Origin: Roseburia_C amylophila
Lineage (GTDB): Bacteria > Bacillota > Clostridia > Lachnospirales > Lachnospiraceae
Direction of reading: 5' to 3'
DNA length: 48,223 nucleotides
Assembly: GCF_025567465.1 (NCBI RefSeq)
Contig: NZ_JAOQKI010000020.1
Span: 1-48,223 of the forward strand
Both the position numbers and the translations under genes were made by a program. The notes under the pieces were generated by a model that made no database searches, was not told the origin of the DNA, and was given only the letters and a program-made list of their open reading frames with translations. Numbering within the stretch: the first letter of the stretch is position 1; the number at the start of each line of letters is the position of its first letter. Below are positions 42,397 to 48,223 of this stretch, piece by piece.

Positions 42397-42454
42397 AACA
42401 TAACCTCATAAAAGCAGTTATTATAATCTATTACAACTTTTACAAGGTTATGTT
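42397..42454 (-). promoter_or_regulatory. Hairpin that covers the ribosome site of the second PBP gene
   Basis: On the minus strand AACATAACCT (42454-42445) and AGGTTATGTT (42406-42397) pair perfectly over 10 bp with a 38-nt AT-rich loop. The 3' arm contains the Shine-Dalgarno GAGGTT of the gene starting at 42393. There is no T-run, so it is not a terminator. Confidence 0.5.
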
Positions 42455-42461
42455 GTTTTCT

Positions 42462-44498
42462 CTATTGTGCTACATCCTGTGGCTGTAAACCACCCTCCGG
42501 TGGTACTGTTTCCTCTGCAATATCCGGTGTCTGGTCTACCATAGAATCCTCCGGTGCAGAATCCGGAACATCTGTTGTTCCATCTGCCGGTGCTTCTGCC
42601 GGGTCTGTCTCTTCTGTTACAACAATGTCCTCATCCGGATAAATATTAAGATAAGGCAGTGTCTCTTCGAAAATTCCCTTTGCGATTTCCTGTGCAAAGG
42701 TACTGTGAAACTCTTCTTCTGCGTTTGGTTCGTCTACTACTACATATACCAAAAGCTGCGGATTGTCTACTGGTGCAAAACCGATAAAGGAAACCAGATA
42801 ATTTCCCTGTCCTCGAGGAAGCTTCTGTGCTGTTCCGGTCTTTCCACCCATGGAGTATCCCGGCACTTTTGCATATTTTCCGGTACCATCGGAAACCGTT
42901 GCATAAAGATACTGTTTTAATAATTCACTGGTAGATGAAGACACTGTTTTCTTTAACAAGGTTCCATTGTCTTCCTGTATGACATTCCCATTTTCATCTG
43001 TTATTTTCTTTACCACATGTGGCTGATAATAGTTACCACCATTAACAATGGAACAAAAAGCACTTGCCACCTGTATCATGGTAACATTAAAGTTCTGTCC
43101 AAAGGAATTGGTAGCCAGGTTAATGGTGCTTAACTGGTCTTCGGTATAAATTAAGGAATCGGTTCTTGCCTCTCCCGGTAAATCAATGTTTGTCTTGGTA
43201 CCAAAGCCGAAAATCTGCTGATACTTAGAGAAATTCTCAGGTCCGATATCATAAGACATCTGCATCAGGGCATCATTACAGGAATTCTTTAAGGCATCTT
43301 CTACTGTTTCAAGTCCATGTCCGTTGGTATTTACACAGTGAATGTCATGACCGGAAATCGTCTCGTATCCATCACAGATAAAAGTACGATTCGGGTCTAA
43401 AGTTCCGGTATCCAGACCACAGGCTACGGTAAAAGGTTTTACGGTAGAGCCCGGTTCATAAGTATAAGTAATGCAGAAATTAGACCATAACTGGTTTAAA
43501 GCATCCAGTTCTGCATCGTCACCCATAGCATCAATTTCTTCCTGGGTATAATAGGCAGACAAATCCCTTGGATTACTACTGTCATAATTTGGATAATTTG
43601 CCATGGCAAGCACTTCAGCATTCTGTGGGTTCATTACAATAACTCCCACATGTTTACTTCCAGCACCTTCTCTTGCTGCATCCCTGTATTCTTCTTCAAA
43701 TGCAGCAATCTTATCTTCTACGATTTTCTGGATATTTGCATCAATGGTCAGTGTAACATCATTACCATTCTGGGCATCGATTACTGTCTTCTCAAAATTA
43801 CTGTCGGAATTCAGATAACCATATTCTCTTCCGTTGGTTCCATTCAGAACACTGTTATAGGAATTTTCCACTCCATTCATTCCCAGATTACCGCTGGTAG
43901 TAAATCCTACTACCGCACTGGCCAGAGAACCATATGGATATTCTCTCTGGTATTCTTTTTCAAACCAGACTCCATTAATTTTTCCTTTTTTCTCTGCATC
44001 GCCGCTCTTCTTATCGGAAGCTTCCTTTTCTGCCGCCTGCATATCTTCAAACGCCCGAATCTCTTCATAGCTTAATTTCTTTGCCAGAACATTGTACTGG
44101 CTCTTTGGCTTATCTGTAATCAGATTACGTAAATCGGTTTCATTCAGTTGTGGGAAACAGGTCATCAGTGCATCGATGGTCGGGTCAATATCTGCCGAAT
44201 CACTGTTTAATACCTTACAGTCTAATATCACATTGTATACATCCACGCTGGTTGCAAGTATCGTTCCCTTGCAGTCTGTAATATTTCCACGCTGATAAGG
44301 AATGACCGTACTGTCATATTTCTGCTGGGATAATACTTTCTTTTCGTATTTCTTTCCACTGGTGTGTTCAATATACATCAATCTTACAATTAATCCCAAC
44401 AAAAGTAGTGCTATTATTACAAACAGCACTACAAGTTTCTTTTGCATTTTCTTACTAAATTTTGCTATTTTCTTTCCGCCGCGTCTCTTTCCTGCCAT
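42462..44498 (-). CDS. ftsI: Class B penicillin-binding protein (septal, PbpB/FtsI-like)
   Basis: 678 aa. A very basic start (1-24), one membrane helix (about 25-45), dimerisation domain (to about 250), then the transpeptidase with E-P-G-S-T-V-K-P-F (active Ser near 352), S-C-N-D (near 410) and G-G-K-T-G-T-A-Q (near 555). The last 65 residues are an acidic Pro/Glu/Asp/Thr tail, not PASTA domains. It is the first PBP after ftsL, where septal PBP2B/FtsI lies in Firmicutes. It should form the division synthase with FtsW. ATG start 20 bp after ftsL. Confidence 0.88.
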   Translation of the reverse strand: MAGKRRGGKKIAKFSKKMQKKLVVLFVIIALLLLGLIVRLMYIEHTSGKKYEKKVLSQQKYDSTVIPYQRGNITDCKGTILATSVDVYNVILDCKVLNSDSADIDPTIDALMTCFPQLNETDLRNLITDKPKSQYNVLAKKLSYEEIRAFEDMQAAEKEASDKKSGDAEKKGKINGVWFEKEYQREYPYGSLASAVVGFTTSGNLGMNGVENSYNSVLNGTNGREYGYLNSDSNFEKTVIDAQNGNDVTLTIDANIQKIVEDKIAAFEEEYRDAAREGAGSKHVGVIVMNPQNAEVLAMANYPNYDSSNPRDLSAYYTQEEIDAMGDDAELDALNQLWSNFCITYTYEPGSTVKPFTVACGLDTGTLDPNRTFICDGYETISGHDIHCVNTNGHGLETVEDALKNSCNDALMQMSYDIGPENFSKYQQIFGFGTKTNIDLPGEARTDSLIYTEDQLSTINLATNSFGQNFNVTMIQVASAFCSIVNGGNYYQPHVVKKITDENGNVIQEDNGTLLKKTVSSSTSELLKQYLYATVSDGTGKYAKVPGYSMGGKTGTAQKLPRGQGNYLVSFIGFAPVDNPQLLVYVVVDEPNAEEEFHSTFAQEIAKGIFEETLPYLNIYPDEDIVVTEETDPAEAPADGTTDVPDSAPEDSMVDQTPDIAEETVPPEGGLQPQDVAQ

Positions 44499-44518
44499 TT
44501 TACCACCACGTTTGTTTC

Positions 44519-45007
44519 CTACTTATTCGGAATATCCTCAAACTGATTCATATAATCTTCTTTATCAACCGTATAATGTATAATCTGGTCCGGTCCCGCA
44601 TAGCTCATGCCAAGCTGGTTCATTGCTATATCCTTGATGGTTGCAAGATCTACTGCTGTCTCGATTCTTTTTTCTGCCGCATCATTATCTGCCTTTAATT
44701 CAGCTACCTGGCTTTCTAATGCAGAAATTGTCTTTAAATGCGTTGTAATTCCAGACTGCAGACGGATATACAGCACTGCTGCCACACACATAACCAGCAG
44801 CGATACGGATAAAAATGCCACATAACCCAAATCCATATGTGCTGACTTCTCCTGATTCTTCTGCGCCATACGTCTGTTGCGCTGTCTGATTTCCTCCCGC
44901 TGCTTTTCTTCCTGTTCTCTGCGGTAATCCGGTGCAGCTTCTAATTTACGGACAGTGTTTCCATCTATGTAAGTCTGTGTTCGATAATTTCTTCTTGTCT
45001 TCTCCAT
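44519..45007 (-). CDS. ftsL: Cell division protein FtsL
   Basis: 162 aa when started at the ATG 45007, behind GGGAGA; a GTG two codons earlier is too close to that site. Long basic cytoplasmic part with many Arg, Glu and Gln (to about 55), one membrane helix (about 62-82), then a coiled coil (about 88-125) with a leucine-zipper pattern, as in FtsL/DivIC. It lies between rsmH (14 bp) and the first PBP (20 bp). Sequence is poorly conserved in this family, so the name rests mainly on topology and position. Confidence 0.85.
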   Translation of the reverse strand: MEKTRRNYRTQTYIDGNTVRKLEAAPDYRREQEEKQREEIRQRNRRMAQKNQEKSAHMDLGYVAFLSVSLLVMCVAAVLYIRLQSGITTHLKTISALESQVAELKADNDAAEKRIETAVDLATIKDIAMNQLGMSYAGPDQIIHYTVDKEDYMNQFEDIPNK

Positions 45008-45021
45008 TTTCACGTCTCTCC

Positions 45022-45969
45022 CTAGTCATTGATATGCCGTTCAAATACTCTTAATTTTGCGCTTTTTGCTCTCGGATTCTCTTCCATTTCAGATTTCGTT
45101 GGAAGAATCGGTTTTCTAGTGATTACTTTTCCTTTTGGTTTCTTGCCACATACACACACCGGAAATTCTTTCGGACAGGTACATGGATTTTCATTTTTGC
45201 GAAAGATGTTCTTTACAATTCTGTCTTCCAGGGAATGGAAGGTAATGATACAGATTCTTCCATCTTCCTCTAAAAGGTCTATCATCTCATCCAGGGTATC
45301 CGATAAGACTTCCAGCTCACGATTCAGTTCAATACGAATTGCCTGAAACGTTCTCTTTGCCGGATGTCCGCCAGTACTCTGTACTTTCATCGGTATGGAT
45401 ACCCGGATAATTGCGGTCAGCTCTCCGGTTGTCTCAATTGGTTTCTTTGCCCGGGCTGCGACAATATGCTTTGCAATATTCTTTGCGAACCGGTCTTCCC
45501 CATAGTCTCTTATGATACGATACAGCTCTGATTCACTGTAATCATTTACAATATCTTTTGCCGTTAATGTCTGACGCTGATCCATTCTCATGTCCAGTGG
45601 TGCATCTTCTTCCCGGTAGGTAAATCCACGCTCCGGTGTATCTAACTGAAAGGAAGATACTCCCAGATCAAGAAGAATTCCATTTACCTTCGTCACTCCG
45701 ATACGGTTCAATTCTTCTTTCATATTGCAGTAATTGCTGCGGATAATGGTTACTTTATCAGAATAATCCTTTAACCGCTCACTGGCTGCTGCAATTGCAT
45801 CTTCGTCCTGGTCAATTCCTATCAGCCTTCCGTTCTCATTCAGCCTTTTTACAATTTCGGAAGAATGTCCCGCTCCACCGAGCGTTCCGTCTACATAAAT
45901 TCCGTCCGGGCGAATATTCAGATTGTCTATGGTCTCATGCAAGAGAACCGATGTGTGTTTAAATTCCAT
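45022..45969 (-). CDS. rsmH: 16S rRNA m4C1402 methyltransferase RsmH (MraW)
   Basis: 315 aa from the ATG 45969, with AAGGAG five bases ahead. N-terminal H-T-S-V-L-L-H-E-T, SAM-binding V-D-G-T-L-G-G-A-G-H-S (about 27-37), L-D-L-G-V-S-S-F-Q-L-D, D-M-R-M-D and late F-H-S-L-E-D-R are all RsmH marks. It methylates N4 of C1402 in 16S rRNA. A small Cys-rich segment near 255-270 (C-T-C-P-x5-C-V-C) is also usual. It follows mraZ by 10 bp. Confidence 0.96.
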   Translation of the reverse strand: MEFKHTSVLLHETIDNLNIRPDGIYVDGTLGGAGHSSEIVKRLNENGRLIGIDQDEDAIAAASERLKDYSDKVTIIRSNYCNMKEELNRIGVTKVNGILLDLGVSSFQLDTPERGFTYREEDAPLDMRMDQRQTLTAKDIVNDYSESELYRIIRDYGEDRFAKNIAKHIVAARAKKPIETTGELTAIIRVSIPMKVQSTGGHPAKRTFQAIRIELNRELEVLSDTLDEMIDLLEEDGRICIITFHSLEDRIVKNIFRKNENPCTCPKEFPVCVCGKKPKGKVITRKPILPTKSEMEENPRAKSAKLRVFERHIND

Positions 45970-45979
45970 GTTCACTCCT

Positions 45980-46411
45980 TTAGATACTCAAGCCAAGTTC
46001 TGCCATGTGTTCTGCAACTTCATCCATGTCATCATAAGTATTGGTATCCTGCCATCTGTTCTTGTCCCAAATCTCAATTCGCTTTAAGACTCCGACTGAT
46101 ACGACTTCTTTCTCTAATCCGGCAAATTCTCTTAACACTGCCGGAAGAAGAATTCTTCCCTGCTTGTCCACTTCACAGGTTGTTGCTCCTGCAAAGAAGA
46201 AACGTGAGAATTTTCTTGCATCTTTTGAGGTAAGTGGTACGTTGCGGAATTTTTCTTCAATGTTCTGCCATTCTTCATTTGGGTACACAAAAAGACACCC
46301 ATCCAAACCCTTCGTTACTACAAACTCATCACCGAGCTGTTCTCTGAATTTGGAAGGAACAATCATTCTGCCCTTGGCGTCTATGTTGTGACTGTACTCT
46401 CCCATGAACAT
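45980..46411 (-). CDS. mraZ: Transcriptional regulator MraZ
   Basis: 143 aa from the ATG 46411, behind GAGGTG; a TTG two codons upstream is less suited. Two tandem MraZ/SpoVT-AbrB half-domains: F-M-G-E-Y-S-H-N-I-D-A-K-G-R-M near the start and A-T-T-C-E-V-D-K-Q-G-R-I-L-L-P near residue 80. MraZ binds repeats ahead of its own operon and controls the dcw cluster. A four-copy repeat is present right upstream here, so the gene should be self-regulated. Confidence 0.96.
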   Translation of the reverse strand: MFMGEYSHNIDAKGRMIVPSKFREQLGDEFVVTKGLDGCLFVYPNEEWQNIEEKFRNVPLTSKDARKFSRFFFAGATTCEVDKQGRILLPAVLREFAGLEKEVVSVGVLKRIEIWDKNRWQDTNTYDDMDEVAEHMAELGLSI

Positions 46412-46438
46412 TGTCAAACACCTCAGTCCGGTTGCTAT

Positions 46439-46467
46439 TTATCCACAAAGTTATCAACTTATCCACC
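46439..46467 (+). promoter_or_regulatory. DnaA-box pair upstream of mraZ
   Basis: A perfect DnaA consensus box TTATCCACA (46439-46447) is followed by TTATCAACT (46451-46459) and TTATCCACC (46459-46467), all in one direction. They lie between the MraZ repeats and the mraZ start. Confidence 0.6.
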
Positions 46468-46502
46468 ACTTTGTGCCATTTTCAACCACTTTCCTCCACT
46501 TA
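46466..46502 (-). promoter_or_regulatory. MraZ box: four repeats with 10-bp period
   Basis: On the minus strand AAGTGG-type repeats (plus strand CCACTTT, CCATTTT, CCACTTT, CCACTTA) start at 46466, 46476, 46486 and 46496, exactly 10 bp apart. A fifth similar unit lies at 46518-46524, out of phase. This matches the spaced direct repeats bound by MraZ. A TTGAAA...TAAGTT pair (18 bp apart) inside the array could be the promoter. Confidence 0.75.
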
Positions 46503-46560
46503 TGAATACATATTACCCCACTTTTGGGAAAAAATCAATATACTACACATAAAAATGCAC

Positions 46561-46594
46561 AAAAAAAGAAGCACATTTCTCAATGTACTTCTTT
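46561..46594 (-). terminator. Terminator of the Spo0E-like gene
   Basis: AAAGAAG / CTTCTTT arms (46565-46571 / 46588-46594), extended by ACAT/ATGT, are followed on the minus strand by seven T. It isolates the mraZ operon from the upstream genes. Confidence 0.8.
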
Positions 46595-46611
46595 CCACTT
46601 ACTCTTTACTT

Positions 46612-46788
46612 TTATCTTATTGGTACAAGTTCTTTTTGCTCACATAGCGATACATAGTTCTCAATCAGTCTGTCCACTTCCAGGCTCAGGTCATAGCATT
46701 CATCCATACTTTTCGCTCGTTCCAGTGCTTCATCCAGTCGGATTCTTGCACGTTCAATCGCAATGCGAAGTGCTTCCCTTTCATCCAT
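46612..46788 (-). CDS. Spo0E-like aspartyl-phosphate phosphatase
   Basis: 58 aa from the ATG 46788, which follows AGGAGA; an upstream ATG nine codons earlier has no ribosome site. Two helices with the signature S-L-E-V-D-R-L-I-E-N-Y near the C-terminus, close to the S-x-x-L-D-x-L-I motif of Spo0E proteins (Val replaces Leu, the Asp is kept). These small proteins dephosphorylate Spo0A~P and so delay sporulation. It lies between a phospholipase C-like gene and mraZ. Short length makes the assignment less certain than for larger genes. Confidence 0.72.
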   Translation of the reverse strand: MDEREALRIAIERARIRLDEALERAKSMDECYDLSLEVDRLIENYVSLCEQKELVPIR

Positions 46789-46891
46789 AAGCATTTCTCC
46801 TATGCTGTGTCCCATCTCTGTGTTGTTCTTTGTAAATTCATTTTACTCTGCTCATCACCAAAAATCAAACAAAATATAACATCTTTTTTCG

Positions 46892-47491
46892 TCAATATTC
46901 GACAGCAAGCGGCATTTTTTCCTTATGCTGTGTTTTATAAAATAAATCGGCAATGGCCTCCACCAGCATCCGGTTGGTTGCTACTATATTCCGAATATCT
47001 GTTTCTATATTAATTTTTCTTCCAAGATACTGTTTATGCCTCTCTAAAATATATTCATACAGTGCCTCTGCATCAGAAAAATCAGCCTGCACTTTTTCCC
47101 CTGCTTCCATATTCCGGCTCATAATATAATTTTTAAGGCTTCGCTTCAATTGTTCTTCATAGGAACAATGATCCTTTAAGTTTCCCGGATAAATCTTGTT
47201 ATGCGGATAAGTAAAATAATCAGCTACATAATGCGTTACCTGCCCGAGATTCATATAATACCGGCGTTTACGGGCCAGTTTCCCCTGCTGTTTACCGAAA
47301 ATCAATTGATTCACCATCTTTTTCACATCCGGAAACGTCCCATTGATTTCATGTTTCTTATATACAAAAGATGGTTTGCAATCCGGCAGAATGCTGCCAA
47401 TATAAAAAGACAGTCTATGTTTCTTAAGTTCTTCATCCTCTGTATTCTTTGCAATATAACGTGCCAGCAAAATATGTGATTTTTTTCTCAT
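46892..47491 (-). CDS. Zinc-dependent phospholipase C-like protein
   Basis: 199 aa from the ATG 47491, which follows AGGAGG. Motifs are K-S-H-I-L-L-A-R at the start, Y-I-G-S-I-L-P-D-C-K-P (about 32-42) and G-Q-V-T-H-Y-V-A-D-Y-F-T-Y-P-H-N (about 81-96). The spaced His and Asp residues resemble the zinc ligands of the PF00882-type domain. No signal peptide is present, so unlike secreted clostridial alpha-toxins it should act inside the cell. The substrate is unknown. The C-terminal half is a charged helical region. Confidence 0.72.
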   Translation of the reverse strand: MRKKSHILLARYIAKNTEDEELKKHRLSFYIGSILPDCKPSFVYKKHEINGTFPDVKKMVNQLIFGKQQGKLARKRRYYMNLGQVTHYVADYFTYPHNKIYPGNLKDHCSYEEQLKRSLKNYIMSRNMEAGEKVQADFSDAEALYEYILERHKQYLGRKINIETDIRNIVATNRMLVEAIADLFYKTQHKEKMPLAVEY

Positions 47492-47611
47492 TTGCTTCCT
47501 CCTGTTTACCATCTACACCTTACACACTACTTCTGCTTTATATATGCTTCAATCACATTATACTTTCTTTCATCTCATTTACAATAGTATTTTTCTTAAG
47601 ATTCTTCTAAA

Positions 47612-47647
47612 TTTCTGTGTCCAATCTGTTAAGAGTAGACACAGAAA
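47612..47647 (-). terminator. Probable terminator of the DUF1540 gene
   Basis: TTTCTGTGTC (47612-47621) and GACACAGAAA (47638-47647) pair perfectly over 10 bp, about 35 bp past the stop of the DUF1540 gene. The minus-strand tail is only moderately T-rich. Confidence 0.55.
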
Positions 47648-47679
47648 TATTTTGCTAAACCTTACTGATATTCCACTTT

Positions 47680-47994
47680 TTAGGAACAACAGAAGCTGGC
47701 ACACTCTGTTTCCATACAGGTACAGGCATTCGTTCCGGCTACCTGGATGTCTTTTGCATGACATTTTCTTCCTTCATTGAATTTACAGTTTACTGCCTCA
47801 CAGGTAACATCGCTCATCTTAGGCGGTTTACCGGTCGAATTGGCACATCCACAGTTTTTCTTCTCTTCAAAACTTCCACAGCTTGTCTCGCTGTTGCGGT
47901 TTGCATGTGCACCCTCTACCGTAATATTTCCACGGCAACAGCAATCATCTTTCTGGAAACTGCAGCTTCTTACAGAACATTTTAATTCTGTCAC
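47680..47994 (-). CDS. DUF1540 cysteine-rich protein, two repeats
   Basis: 104 aa when started at the GTG 47994, which has AAAGGAG nine bases ahead; an ATG at 48003 touches that site and is unlikely. Two DUF1540 units, about residues 4-42 and 62-104, each with C-S-V/C-E-A, a C-x2-C-x4 pattern, an I-T-V/I-Q-V strand and ending E-T-x-C-x-S-F. Sixteen or more Cys suggest bound metal. Such proteins are common in spore-forming Clostridia; the function is not known. Confidence 0.85.
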   Translation of the reverse strand: MTELKCSVRSCSFQKDDCCCRGNITVEGAHANRNSETSCGSFEEKKNCGCANSTGKPPKMSDVTCEAVNCKFNEGRKCHAKDIQVAGTNACTCMETECASFCCS

Positions 47995-48150
47995 AAAAAT
48001 CATCTCCTTTCTTTCGTTACATGTTTAGTATCTCCAAAGGAAATCTTTTTATGTTACCAACTTCATGTAAAAAAGAATGTACCTTGACACATTCTCGTGC
48101 CTGCGGCGGTCGCTTTCCTGTAAAGCAAAAAAGACTGTTGTCCGGTGCAA

Positions 48151-48223
48151 ATTGAGGTGACCCCTCAAAGTTAGACTTTTACGAGGCGACTTCGGTCGTC
48201 TCGTTTTTCTTTATGCAGCTAAA
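48151..48223. mobile_element. Probable end of an IS3-family (IS150-like) element, cut by the window edge
   Basis: TGAGGTGACCCC (48153-48164) followed by AAAGTTAGAC (48167-48176) looks like the terminal repeat of IS3/IS150-type elements, which carry TGACCCC...GTTAGAC. A strong plus-strand terminator, CGAGGCGAC-TTCG-GTCGTCTCG with a T-run (48182-48212), sits just inside, a position where many IS elements block read-in. No transposase gene is within the window, so this is a tentative call. Confidence 0.4.

Noticed and set aside
1..48223. tRNA, rRNA, CRISPR arrays and complete prophage
   Set aside because: I looked for cloverleaf ends, conserved rRNA stretches, regularly spaced repeats and phage structural genes and found none that I could support.

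Overview
The window looks like a chromosomal segment of a spore-forming, anaerobic Firmicute of the family Lachnospiraceae. The grounds are low-to-moderate GC, a division/cell-wall (dcw) cluster that runs into ftsZ, spoIIGA and sigE, a tryptophan T-box, an electron-bifurcating NfnAB pair, and two adjacent large proteins that I recognise from memory as DUF5716/DUF5717 types found mainly in this family. I cannot fix the genus. I see no rRNA, tRNA, CRISPR array or complete prophage.

Region by region. 1-6.9 kb (minus): a four-gene operon of unknown function, namely a 1197-aa protein (two beta-sandwich domains, then a long alpha-solenoid), a 409-aa protein with an actin/Hsp70-like ATPase layout, a 254-aa helical-repeat protein and a 396-aa membrane coiled-coil protein. 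7-8 kb (plus): a fold-type I PLP aminotransferase. 8.3-10.2 kb (minus): a YtrA-type GntR repressor with an ABC ATPase and permease. 10.25-13.65 kb: an accessory island with two decayed IS91-family transposase copies around two paralogous LRR lipoproteins. 13.7-16 kb (minus): NfnB/NfnA. 16.1-19.35 kb (minus): a TrpXYZ-type uptake system behind a T-box with a TGG (Trp) specifier. 19.36-21.6 kb (minus): two G3E (CobW-like) GTPases, one with a His-rich metal-binding stretch, the other fused to a TIGR03943-like C-terminal domain. 21.6-23.4 kb (minus): an ABC exporter. 23.45-23.98 kb: an imperfect inverted repeat of about 530 bp. 24-29.1 kb (plus): a two-component system with an ABC transporter (BceRSAB-like layout), with three 11-bp-spaced GTCAY repeats just before the transporter genes. 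29.1-32.9 kb: a hotdog thioesterase, a LUD-domain protein, an uncharacterised protein and a beta-CASP metallo-beta-lactamase RNase.

33-46.5 kb (all minus) is the division/sporulation block: mraZ, rsmH, ftsL, two class B PBPs, mraY, murD, ftsW and divIB/ftsQ are closely packed. ftsZ follows with its own promoter and a TTG start. Then come spoIIGA and sigE, read from a promoter with the unusually long spacing typical of Spo0A-activated spoIIG. mraZ is preceded by a four-copy, 10-bp-period MraZ box and a perfect DnaA box. murE and murG are absent from the cluster. 46.6-48.2 kb holds a Spo0E-like phosphatase, a zinc-dependent phospholipase C-like protein, a DUF1540 cysteine-rich protein and, at the right edge, what looks like the end of an IS3-family element.

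The best candidates for undescribed biology are the DUF5717/DUF5716/TPR/membrane-coiled-coil operon and the long inverted repeat at 23.45-23.98 kb. Second-tier points are the G3E GTPase fusion, the paired lipoproteins with a 143-bp identical 5' end, and the regulatory architecture at mraZ, spoIIG and the BceAB-like transporter.
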